A DNA stretch of 64,000 nucleotides from Rhizobium cauense (GTDB lineage: Bacteria > Pseudomonadota > Alphaproteobacteria > Rhizobiales > Rhizobiaceae): positions 310,001 to 374,000 of the forward strand of contig NZ_JAEUAT010000004.1 in assembly GCF_019511525.1 (NCBI RefSeq). The letters run 5' to 3'. Below the pieces are notes generated by a model, which was not told the DNA's origin, searched no databases, and worked only from the letters and a program-made list of their open reading frames with translations. The position numbers were made by a program, and so were the translations under genes. Of this stretch, positions 39,774-47,503 are shown one piece after another. Numbering within the stretch: the stretch's first letter is position 1; each line of letters starts with the position of its first letter.

Positions 39774-40979
39774 ATGGACGGAATTGTTATCGTCGGGGCA
39801 GGCGAGTGTGGAACCAGGGCTGCATTTGCCGCGCGTGAAGCAGGGTTCTCGGGGACCGTCACATTGGTGGGGAATGAGCCCCATCTTCCCTATGAGCGTC
39901 CTCCATTGTCAAAGCCCATGGATGGCGCCGTGCAATTGAAGGCGATTTGCACGGCCGGGGCTCTCCAGGCGTTGGGTATCCGCTATCTTCAGGGCGTTGC
40001 AGCGTCACAGTTGGATACTGCAGCGCGCTCTGTGAAGCTGAGCAGCGGCACGACAATCTCCTATGACAAGCTCCTTCTTGCGACCGGTGCGCGTCCGCGA
40101 GGCATCAGTTGTGTCGGATCGGAGCGGGCGTTGGAGTTCCGGATGTACTCGGATGCGGATGCGATCTTCGCACGTGCGGACAAGTGTAGCTCGGTCGCCA
40201 TCATCGGAGGCGGCCTGATCGGCATGGAGCTTGCGGCAGTCTTGCGAAGCAAGGGGATGGATGTGGGTATCGTCGAGGCCGCGCCGAAGCCGCTTGGGCG
40301 GGCCGTCCCGACAAGATTTGCAGAAAGCCTGCATGCAAAGCATGTCAGGCAGGGCGTAAAATTTCACCTGGGCCAAGCGATACGCGAGATTGCCGACGAC
40401 GCCGTCGTTCTGGCCGATGGTAGCGTAGTGCCAGGCGAGATGGTGGTGACAGCAATCGGCGTCGTGCCTGAGGTGGCTCTTGCGGAGGCCGCCGGCATCG
40501 GCACTGGAAATGGAATTCTAACGGACAGATTTCTTTCTACCACCGACCCGAATGTATTTGCGGCCGGCGACTGTGCGGCGGTCTCGCAGCTCGGCGGTGG
40601 ACACATGCGTTTTGAGAGTTGGCGAAACGCGCGGGCGCAGGGCGAAACGGCCGGCAGAAACATGGCCGGCGGCAACGAGCCCTTTGCTGCGATCCCCTGG
40701 TTTTGGTCCGACCAGTACGATCTCGGTCTGCAGGTGGTGGGGCTGCCGCAGCAACGGCATCAGCGTGTCATTCGCACTGGCCAGGATGGCGAACTGGAGT
40801 TTTATCTCGATGCTGGCAGGCTGGTGGCGGCCGCCGGCCTTGGCGTCGGAAATACGACCGCCAAGGATATCAAGCTGGCCGAGATGCTGATAGCAGCGGG
40901 AGCAATGCCCGACATCTCGTCTTTGGTTGACCCAGGGATCAACCTCAAGGCGCTCTTGAAGACTGCGAGAGCCGCATAA
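39774..40979 (+). CDS. mocF: Ferredoxin reductase, MocF-like
   Basis: A 401 aa FAD/NAD(P)H enzyme of the BenD/rubredoxin-reductase type. FAD binding is by IVGAGECGTRAAFAAREAG at the N terminus, NAD(P)H binding by AIIGGGLIGMELAAVL near residue 142, and FAD again by VFAAGDCAAV near 262. GPWTEL-type C-terminal reductase text ends with NLKALLKTARAA. It follows the ferredoxin gene after 133 bases, a wider gap than usual, and should reduce the Rieske protein. Confidence 0.87.
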   Translation: MDGIVIVGAGECGTRAAFAAREAGFSGTVTLVGNEPHLPYERPPLSKPMDGAVQLKAICTAGALQALGIRYLQGVAASQLDTAARSVKLSSGTTISYDKLLLATGARPRGISCVGSERALEFRMYSDADAIFARADKCSSVAIIGGGLIGMELAAVLRSKGMDVGIVEAAPKPLGRAVPTRFAESLHAKHVRQGVKFHLGQAIREIADDAVVLADGSVVPGEMVVTAIGVVPEVALAEAAGIGTGNGILTDRFLSTTDPNVFAAGDCAAVSQLGGGHMRFESWRNARAQGETAGRNMAGGNEPFAAIPWFWSDQYDLGLQVVGLPQQRHQRVIRTGQDGELEFYLDAGRLVAAAGLGVGNTTAKDIKLAEMLIAAGAMPDISSLVDPGINLKALLKTARAA

Positions 40980-41167
40980 CTCACCTCCGGGCTACCTTCC
41001 GGGTGCAACTGTCGGTGCCGAAGAAACCTTGCACGTCTCTTCCTCATGTCCGCAGCTTAGCAGGTACGATCAGCGTTTTCGCGCTGGCGCCTTCCTGTGA
41101 GAATCACCAGTATTGATAGCGGCCCCATGCCTTCGTCTTTTGCTGCCGTAAAAGGAGTAGTGCTTCA

Positions 41168-42178
41168 ATGAAAAAGGTCACGTTGAAGGATGTCGCGAGG
41201 GAAGCGGGCCTGGGCACTGCTACCGTCGAGCGGGTCATCAACGGCCGCGGCGGCGTGTCCGAGAAGACCGCAGAGAAAGTGACAAGGGCGGTCAAGAGAC
41301 TGAAGTACGGGGTTAGAGACGCCGAACTGCATCGAAGTGCACTCCGCATCGAGGTTATTCTCGTGCGGCCCGAGACCAGCTTCTTTGCTCGCCTCAATCG
41401 AGCTTTCGAGCGGATTGCCGCCTCTTTAGACCGCGCCGTGCTTCTTCACAGGACGTTCGTTAAGGAAAATGATCCGGCGGCCATGGCGCGCCATATAGCG
41501 AGCACGACACTGCGCCGCTCCGGGCTCATTATATGTGCGCAGGACGATCCGGCGGTTAAGCAGGCTCTGCGCGCCGTCATGGCATCCGGTGTGGTGGTCG
41601 TGCAGATCGTGACCAGGTGCGATGACGGACGACTGCCATATGTGGGTATCGATAACTACGCTGCGGGCCGAACCGCCGCTTACTATATGTCCGGACTGCT
41701 CGCGGCCAAGGCCGGCAATTTCGTCGCAATCTGTCACAGTGGGACCTACAAGGGCCATCGCGACCGGATCCAGGGCTTCTCCGACTATCTTGCGGAGCGA
41801 GGTTCCCCGAACCATGTGTTCTTGCATGCGATCCTTGGGCAGGATGACGATCTTCAGATCGCAGAACTTCTAGCGGAGGCGCTCCGTCGTGATCCGAATA
41901 TAATTGGTGTCTACTCCGCGGGAGGCGGGGATGAAGGTGTCGCGGCCGTTCTGCAAAAGTGGTCGCGCATGCGGGACATCTTCTGGGTTGGTCATGAGCT
42001 GACGCATAGGAAGCAGCGCTACTTGCGATCGGACCTCATGAATATCTGCATAGATCAGGCTCCGGAAGTTCAGGCGCGTCGATCTGTGGACATGGTTCTC
42101 CACAAGCTGGAGATCATTCCAACGGAGATCAATTCCGACCCTGTACGGTTCCTTACGATCACGAGGGAAAATGTCTGA
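41168..42178 (+). CDS. LacI-family regulator next to the MocDEF-like genes
   Basis: A 336 aa regulator. The helix-turn-helix is VTLKDVAREAGLGTATVERV; the usual 'VSR' contact is TVER here. The hinge and a periplasmic-binding-like domain follow, with YVGIDNYAAGRTAAYYM and ICHSGTYKGHRDRIQGF. This subtype (with inositol- and rhizopine-type operons) fits control of the mocDEF-like genes upstream. AAAAGGAG precedes the ATG. The target and effector are inferred from position only. Confidence 0.85.
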   Translation: MKKVTLKDVAREAGLGTATVERVINGRGGVSEKTAEKVTRAVKRLKYGVRDAELHRSALRIEVILVRPETSFFARLNRAFERIAASLDRAVLLHRTFVKENDPAAMARHIASTTLRRSGLIICAQDDPAVKQALRAVMASGVVVVQIVTRCDDGRLPYVGIDNYAAGRTAAYYMSGLLAAKAGNFVAICHSGTYKGHRDRIQGFSDYLAERGSPNHVFLHAILGQDDDLQIAELLAEALRRDPNIIGVYSAGGGDEGVAAVLQKWSRMRDIFWVGHELTHRKQRYLRSDLMNICIDQAPEVQARRSVDMVLHKLEIIPTEINSDPVRFLTITRENV

Positions 42179-42227
42179 CCGAGTTGCTTCTAAATGAGAT
42201 GGCACTGATCGACACTTGCACGCTCGT

Positions 42228-43103
42228 TCACGGATAGGTGTGGCAGAATGCTTCAAATTCTCTCGCCGGAGCAGTCCGATGACGCTCCTTGTGTCGCAGG
42301 AGCGTAAAGTGGCGGGGCGGAAGGTCAAAGTTGAGAAGTCGCAACTGCCCGTTTTCAACGAACGGCGCGACGATGGTTTCAGATAGAGCAGCAATGCACC
42401 CGCCGCCCCTTACTGCCGTCAGCATTGCTTCGTTCGATGGCAGGATAAGCGAGATATCCATTCCATCTGGATTGATGCCCATTTGCTGCAAGGAGTCTTC
42501 CAAAACACTTCGTGTTCCTGAACCTTTTTCGCGCATTATCCACCTCGCCGTCGCAAGGTCGACATCGGATTGAGCATCGTCGTAACCCGACGCTGCGACG
42601 ACTACCAGTTTGTCGCTGGCGACCCTAAAGTTTGCCAATACGGGCTCGTCAAGCAATCCCTCTATGAAACCGAGTTCGGCATCGCCATGCTTGACTGCGG
42701 CCGCTACCGTTGTTGTGTTGCCAATCGTCAGCTTGACCTTGATTCCGGGGTAAGCCCGCGAAAAAGCAAGCAGCTTTGACGGGAGCCAGTAGTTGGCAAT
42801 GGTCTGACTTGCCTGGACATCGAGGGTTCCGGTTTTCAATGTGCCCAGCTCGGCGAGAACCGACTCCGCTTGCCTCACGCGTGCCAGGGTCTCTTTCGCC
42901 TCGCGCAGAAATACTCTGCCTTCCGGCGTTAGCTGGATGCCGCGCCCGACCCGGTCGAAGAGGTGCAGGTCATAAAAGTGCTCAAGCGATTTTATCGAAG
43001 AACTGACGGCGGACGGTGTGAGGCCGAGCGTAGCGGCAGCCTGTGTCAGATGTTGCCGTTCTGCGGTGGCAACGAAGATGGCGAGCTGTTCGAAGGTCAT
43101 CAT
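42228..43103 (-). CDS. LysR-type regulator divergent from YeiH-type gene
   Basis: A 291 aa LysR protein. Helix-turn-helix is TQAAATLGLTPSAVSSSIKS at about residues 19-38, followed by the linker helix and effector domain with TIANYWLPSKLLAF and KHGDAELGFIEG. It resembles the YeiE/CysB-like regulators next to YeiH. Its gene is divergent from the YeiH-type gene across 117 bases that hold a perfect palindrome. It probably controls both. Confidence 0.9.
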   Translation of the reverse strand: MMTFEQLAIFVATAERQHLTQAAATLGLTPSAVSSSIKSLEHFYDLHLFDRVGRGIQLTPEGRVFLREAKETLARVRQAESVLAELGTLKTGTLDVQASQTIANYWLPSKLLAFSRAYPGIKVKLTIGNTTTVAAAVKHGDAELGFIEGLLDEPVLANFRVASDKLVVVAASGYDDAQSDVDLATARWIMREKGSGTRSVLEDSLQQMGINPDGMDISLILPSNEAMLTAVRGGGCIAALSETIVAPFVENGQLRLLNFDLPPRHFTLLRHKERHRTAPAREFEAFCHTYP

Positions 43104-43109
43104 CTATCG

Positions 43110-43124
43110 TTCGATTGTATCGAA
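43110..43124. promoter_or_regulatory. Palindrome in the LysR/YeiH control region
   Basis: TTCGATTGTATCGAA is a perfect 6-bp inverted repeat around TGT and fits the T-N11-A rule for LysR boxes. It begins seven bases upstream of the LysR start, a normal place for auto-repression, and about 100 bases upstream of the YeiH-type gene. Confidence 0.55.
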
Positions 43125-43220
43125 TAAAATGTCAAATATTATCCGATGGAAATGAATAGATTGGAGGATTATTCCTGAGAATGGCTCAGCTACGAGCTGT
43201 GTGTTTTGTAAAGCGCGAAC

Positions 43221-44216
43221 ATGTTGAAATGCTATCCTGGAATTCTGCTTGCTCTTTCGGTGACGTTGGTTTCGAGCATCCTGGTCTGGTTTGAAAAGAC
43301 GCTATTCGGCTTCGAGGCCCTAGACGGACTTGTGTTTGCGATCATTTTGGGCACGCTCGTGAAAACAGTGGTTGGCGTTGGACCGAAAATGAGGGACGGC
43401 GTTGATTTCTCGGCCAAGTACCTCTTGGAAATTGCCGTCGTGTTGTTGGGTGCGACCGTCAGTGTCACGACGATCGCGGACGCAGGAGTACGCGTGGTGA
43501 TCATTGTCGTTGCGACGGTCCTTTCCTCACTGGCTATCAGCTATGGAATAGGCCGCGTGCTTGGTTTGTCCGACCGATTGGCGACCTTGGTTGCATGTGG
43601 CAACTCGATCTGCGGCAACTCTGCAATCGTTGCCGCGGCCCCTGTGATCGGCGCGAAGTCTGACGATGTTGCAGCCTCGATCGCGTTTACGGCGGCTCTT
43701 GGTATCCTCGTCGTTCTTCTGTTGCCGTTGCTGTTTTCAATGCTGCATCTCACCGAGATCCAGTATGGGATGTTCGCCGGATTGACGGTATATGCCGTGC
43801 CGCAGGTGCTGGCCGCCACCGCACCGATAGGCGGTTTGAGCGTTCAAATGGGAACACTGGTGAAGTTGATGCGCGTGCTGATGCTTGGACCTGTCGTATT
43901 GGTGCTGCGACTAAAGAGTGGGTGGTCGGACCGTGCTCAAAAGCCTATCTCGATTACCCAGTTGGTTCCGTGGTTTATCGTCGGTTTCTTCATCGCAATG
44001 TGCCTGCGCAGCATTGGATGCTTCTCACCTCTTGCCGTTGAGACAGCAAGCCAGTCGTCTGCGATCCTGACGACGGTGTCGATGGCGGCGCTTGGTTTGT
44101 CGGTAAATTTGCGCACTGTATTTTCATCGGGCGGGCGTGTTCTCTTGGCAGGGGTGCTGTCGCTGACCTCCCTCGGCTTGCTTGGGCTTGTCGCCCTTGC
44201 CGTCGTCCAGCCTTGA
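43221..44216 (+). CDS. YeiH/UPF0324 family membrane protein
   Basis: A 331 aa inner-membrane protein with about ten spans. VKTVVGVGPKMRDGVDFSAKYLLE and CGNSICGNSAIVAAAP are the UPF0324 blocks. The family is called a putative sulfate/sulfonate exporter, but that role is not firmly shown. The divergent LysR gene, as in E. coli yeiE-yeiH, supports the pairing. No strong Shine-Dalgarno is seen before ATG 43221. Confidence 0.88.
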   Translation: MLKCYPGILLALSVTLVSSILVWFEKTLFGFEALDGLVFAIILGTLVKTVVGVGPKMRDGVDFSAKYLLEIAVVLLGATVSVTTIADAGVRVVIIVVATVLSSLAISYGIGRVLGLSDRLATLVACGNSICGNSAIVAAAPVIGAKSDDVAASIAFTAALGILVVLLLPLLFSMLHLTEIQYGMFAGLTVYAVPQVLAATAPIGGLSVQMGTLVKLMRVLMLGPVVLVLRLKSGWSDRAQKPISITQLVPWFIVGFFIAMCLRSIGCFSPLAVETASQSSAILTTVSMAALGLSVNLRTVFSSGGRVLLAGVLSLTSLGLLGLVALAVVQP

Positions 44217-44266
44217 TGAGGTTTTGCCGGCCCGCGCGCCGTGTGTTTGAAGAGGAAGCTTCCGCT

Positions 44267-44458
44267 TCAGTCAACCAAGTACTTTGGTCCCGGAGGACCT
44301 ACTTCAATAGGAAGGTTTCGCGCAGCAAGCTGCAGATGACGTCGCCGCGCCGCGCTCTCGAGGATTTGCGCGAACTGGCCGAGGCTGGTCTTGTCCGCAC
44401 GCAGCAAGAGCTGGATCAGCGGATCTTTCAGTGCTTCGGAAACCGTAAGATCTTGCAT
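44267..44458 (-). CDS. Small conserved-looking protein, function unknown
   Basis: A 63 aa protein beginning MQDLTVSEALKDPLIQLLLR, then ADKTSLGQFAQILESAAR, mostly helical by eye. ATG 44458 has AAGGAG seven bases upstream, and codon use is like that of neighbouring genes. The text resembles short rhizobial proteins of unknown role that I cannot name. It is convergent with the YeiH-type gene. Confidence 0.6.
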   Translation of the reverse strand: MQDLTVSEALKDPLIQLLLRADKTSLGQFAQILESAARRRHLQLAARNLPIEVGPPGPKYLVD

Positions 44459-44646
44459 GGATTTCTCTCCTTGGATTCGAGAATACCACCCTTTTGTTAA
44501 GTTCTCATGTAGTCATTGTGGCGGAAATAAGCGGATCGTCTGGAAGTAGTACTTTGAACGTGAAGGTAATATCTAAAACAACACCGAATATTTACCTGTC
44601 GCCGGCACTGTAGTTGCATTGGGATCAGCGATCAGGCAGGGCTTCC

Positions 44647-44853
44647 GTGTTTGTTGTGTCAGTAATCGATGATGGCGAAGAGCGAAATTTTGTGGCGACG
44701 GACCTCAGGGTGACGCTGGACGACGTGCTGATTCAAGCCGGTGGCGTCTGTCATCTTTTCAGGCTGGTCGATCTTATCGATGTCCTGCCCATTGGAAAGG
44801 AACCTTCTAGCGTCGCAAGGAGTCCGTCTTTTCGAAACCGACGAGTGAACTAG
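44647..44853 (+). CDS. Possible small protein, function unknown
   Basis: A 68-residue frame starting at GTG 44647 (or TTG 44614), with VVSVIDDGEERNFVATDLRV and LIQAGGVCHLFRLVDLIDVL. Third-position GC is coding-like, and the place is intergenic, so it is not a shadow. No good Shine-Dalgarno and no family match are seen. Confidence 0.35.
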   Translation: MFVVSVIDDGEERNFVATDLRVTLDDVLIQAGGVCHLFRLVDLIDVLPIGKEPSSVARSPSFRNRRVN

Positions 44854-45024
44854 GTTGGCCCTTGGAGGGCAAGTGATCTAACCCGACCTTTTCCCTTGGG
44901 TGGCCAACGATCGCTGCCAGTACAGAAGGGCGACAACGTCACCACTTGACGCCGCCCCTCGCAAGGGTTCGACTGCCGCGGCAGGAAGCAGTTATGGTAT
45001 CGACGAAACTGTCTGAAGCTGGGA

Positions 45025-46056
45025 GTGAATGGCTTGCCTCAGTCTGTGCTCGGGTTTTGCGTAGCTTCCGTTTTCCTTTTGGCGGTCGGGATCGGGTATT
45101 CCAAGGACGGGCCCTCCCCAAAATGCCTTCAGGTGGGATCGGAAGCGTTCGAGAATATCGTTACTTCCCGGCTCCATGTCTCCTCTGATGGAACGGTTTT
45201 CGCGGGCGACAACGCGGAGGACACGCAATCGGCCTTCGCCAACGTTCCGGAAAGGGCGCGTGGACTTGTCGAGCAAACCATCCGTGACGGAAAGGGCTTT
45301 GCCGCCTTCGGAACCAAGGCAAACTCCGAGAACCAACTGGAGGTCCGGGTCCTCTACCTCCTCGAGGACGCCGATACCTGCGTGACCATCCAGGAAAAGC
45401 CCGAAAGGATCAGTCCTATCTATCTTCCGGAAGAGGTCTCGCGCGCGCTCCTCCTCTATTTTCGACAACCAACCGATGGCGACCGGGTCGAGTTGCGCTC
45501 GAGACTGCAGGCCTTCCTGACAAAAGCCAATGAGGGCAGGCCGACTTCGACGGCGCCGCGGATTGTGAAGGGGGCAAAGCCAAGGCGAATAGATGCGCAG
45601 GAATACGTCAAGAAATGGCAGGGACGCTTTCCGCAGGCGATGCTGGAGAGTCTTGCTCGTCTGCAGGACGTGTGCAACGCGCGCAATGACGGCTCAGAGC
45701 TGGATCTTGCAAACGATTTCGTGACAGGGCGAGATATTGATGGGGACGGCGATGAGGACTGGATCGCAAACGGCTACGGTGTGTTCTGCACGGGCCCCGA
45801 TGGACGTCGCCGACAGTTGGCCGGAGATGAAAAAGGTGCGACAGTCTGGATCATGCTGGCTGACAAGGGCGAGCTGCAATTGACCGCGGAACTTCGGATG
45901 GCACCGGGAGACACTATCCGGCAGTACGACGGCTATGTTGTCCTAGACTCCAAGCTTGGTGTCTACTCGTTAAAGGGGGGCGCGCTCAGCGAGCCTCTGA
46001 AATCGCTGCCGTCCGGTGGAACGACCGTATTGACGCTCTCCAAGGCATTGCCATAG
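45025..46056 (+). CDS. Exported protein with calcium-loop-like motif, function unknown
   Basis: About 343 aa. A hydrophobic segment (VLGFCVASVFLLAVGIGYS) at residues ~8-26 looks like a signal peptide, so the rest should be periplasmic. Near residue 240, GRDIDGDGDEDWIANG has the DxDxDG spacing of EF-hand/dockerin-type calcium loops or FG-GAP repeats. The C-terminal part repeats short beta segments (GYVVLDSKLGVYSLKGG). I do not recognise the family. The GTG start at 45025 is tentative; nothing close to a good ribosome site is seen. It stands alone before the convergent HD-GYP gene. Confidence 0.7.
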   Translation: MNGLPQSVLGFCVASVFLLAVGIGYSKDGPSPKCLQVGSEAFENIVTSRLHVSSDGTVFAGDNAEDTQSAFANVPERARGLVEQTIRDGKGFAAFGTKANSENQLEVRVLYLLEDADTCVTIQEKPERISPIYLPEEVSRALLLYFRQPTDGDRVELRSRLQAFLTKANEGRPTSTAPRIVKGAKPRRIDAQEYVKKWQGRFPQAMLESLARLQDVCNARNDGSELDLANDFVTGRDIDGDGDEDWIANGYGVFCTGPDGRRRQLAGDEKGATVWIMLADKGELQLTAELRMAPGDTIRQYDGYVVLDSKLGVYSLKGGALSEPLKSLPSGGTTVLTLSKALP

Positions 46057-46224
46057 CTTAAGGGGCGCATTGTGTGTAGGAGGCGAGTAGGCTTTTGCTT
46101 GAAAGCATGTGCAAGGAGATCCAGGTTCCGTATTCTGCCGACTTCTGCTGCTGGCTAAGGCAGCTCAAATTTAATTACGCAGCCGTTCTTCACAGGGCAG
46201 ACCAGGAATCGACACGAGCTTCGC

Positions 46225-47148
46225 TCAGCTAAGCAGGCTGCCCAAGCGCAGGACCAGTCTCCTGTCGAACAGGTGTCCTCGGTCGAACATCCATTTAAGC
46301 GCCTCCGTTGTGGTCCACGCGCGTTTATACGGGCGCACGCTCGTAAGTGCGTCAAATACGTCGCATATGGTGCATATGCGTATTGGCAAAGTCAGTTGGG
46401 CTGCGCGTAGGCCGAGCGGGTAACCGCTGCCATCAAGCGCCTCGTGGTGGAACCGGCAGATTTCGAGAACGAGATCAGGCACTCCCGGGTGCTGCTTCAG
46501 GAGTTGATAGCCTCGCTCGGGATGGCTGTGCATGATGCGTCGCTCGGCATCCGTCAACTGTCCGCCCTTGTTAAGGATTGCGTTGGGGATGAGCACCTTG
46601 CCAATGTCATGCAACAGTCCCGCAATGGTTAGGTCTCGTGTCGTTTCCTCTCCGAGATTCGACAGGTGGCCGAGCCCCGTCATGAGCCCGCTGACAGCCA
46701 GAGAGTGAATGTACGTTCCCTCATCCTTGGTCTTCAGGCGTGTCATCTCGACCAAAACATGCGGCGAAAGCAGTATGGAATTGGTGATGCTTCTGGCTGC
46801 GGGTGCGAGCCGGGCGATATCGAACCTGCCAGCTTTGAAATCGTCAAAACCGTCCCTTAGAGATACGGTTGCTTGCGATAAGGCGTGTTGGATCCGCACA
46901 CGCTTTTCTGAGTCGCGCAGAGATTTCTCGACGTGTTCTTCGGGTTGCCGGGAGTCGGCTATCCCGCAGTCGACCCGGCTTTTGGTTGGATTGACCAGAA
47001 CGTTTTCGGCCGAAGAGGCGATGATGGAATGCAGGTCGGAATCTGTCTCCAGCAGAAAGCGTCTCCCGGAAAACTCCAGGTCTGTGCATTCCACCAGCTC
47101 AATATACATTCCCTTACGAAGTAAATTTTTTGGAATACGCAGAACCAC
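46225..47148 (-). CDS. HD-GYP domain protein (predicted cyclic-di-GMP phosphodiesterase)
   Basis: A 307 aa protein. Residues ~1-100 fit the DUF3391 domain that often comes first in such enzymes. The HD-GYP domain has the metal ligands in IAGLLHDIGKVLIP, HSHPERGYQLL and FHHEALDGSGYPLGL. The full HHExxxGxGYP motif is present, so degradation of cyclic di-GMP is plausible. The start is GTG 47148, nine bases after GAGGGG. It has its own AT-rich promoter region and no operon partner. Confidence 0.88.
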   Translation of the reverse strand: MVLRIPKNLLRKGMYIELVECTDLEFSGRRFLLETDSDLHSIIASSAENVLVNPTKSRVDCGIADSRQPEEHVEKSLRDSEKRVRIQHALSQATVSLRDGFDDFKAGRFDIARLAPAARSITNSILLSPHVLVEMTRLKTKDEGTYIHSLAVSGLMTGLGHLSNLGEETTRDLTIAGLLHDIGKVLIPNAILNKGGQLTDAERRIMHSHPERGYQLLKQHPGVPDLVLEICRFHHEALDGSGYPLGLRAAQLTLPIRICTICDVFDALTSVRPYKRAWTTTEALKWMFDRGHLFDRRLVLRLGSLLS

Positions 47149-47434
47149 GCTAAGTGACCCCTCACTTCTGCTGATCCATTCACCCTATACGCCTATACAT
47201 AGTATATAATTTCTAATGAACTCCTTACTGGTTTCGCGGCGATCGAGTGACAACTTGCGCATTATGCTTCGAGTGAAAGCTGTGGTGTTGGTATTGCGAC
47301 ATTGACACATGCACTCCTTGTTAGAGCACAACAAAGCGCCATTGCTCGGTGGCGCATCTGCTATAACGTCGCAGCCCGAACGCCTGATCTCTACGAGTTA
47401 AGCTGTTCTCTGCAGAGTCATTGGGGGGGAGACG
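47149..47434. promoter_or_regulatory. Divergent control region between the HD-GYP and GH3 genes
   Basis: No gene is seen in the first ~285 bases. An AT-rich block (CTATACATAGTATATAAT, near 47192-47210) probably holds the HD-GYP promoter. A 6-bp inverted repeat, GCGCCA (47336-47341) and TGGCGC (47350-47355), could be a hairpin in the GH3 leader. Confidence 0.4.
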
Positions 47435-47503
47435 ATGGCAGGTCACGGGTGGCGCTTATGCGTTAGCATTTTTTCGGCGAGAACCTCTGGGAGGAAGAAG
47501 TGA
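47435..47503 (+). CDS. Possible 22-residue leader peptide coupled to the GH3 gene
   Basis: ATG 47435 follows GGGGGGGAG closely and opens 22 codons (MAGHGWRLCVSIFSARTSG, then two basic residues pairs) to a TGA whose bases overlap the GTG start of the GH3 gene (GTGA). The tight overlap suggests translational coupling. The peptide itself is basic and short with no family. Confidence 0.35.
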   Translation: MAGHGWRLCVSIFSARTSGRKK

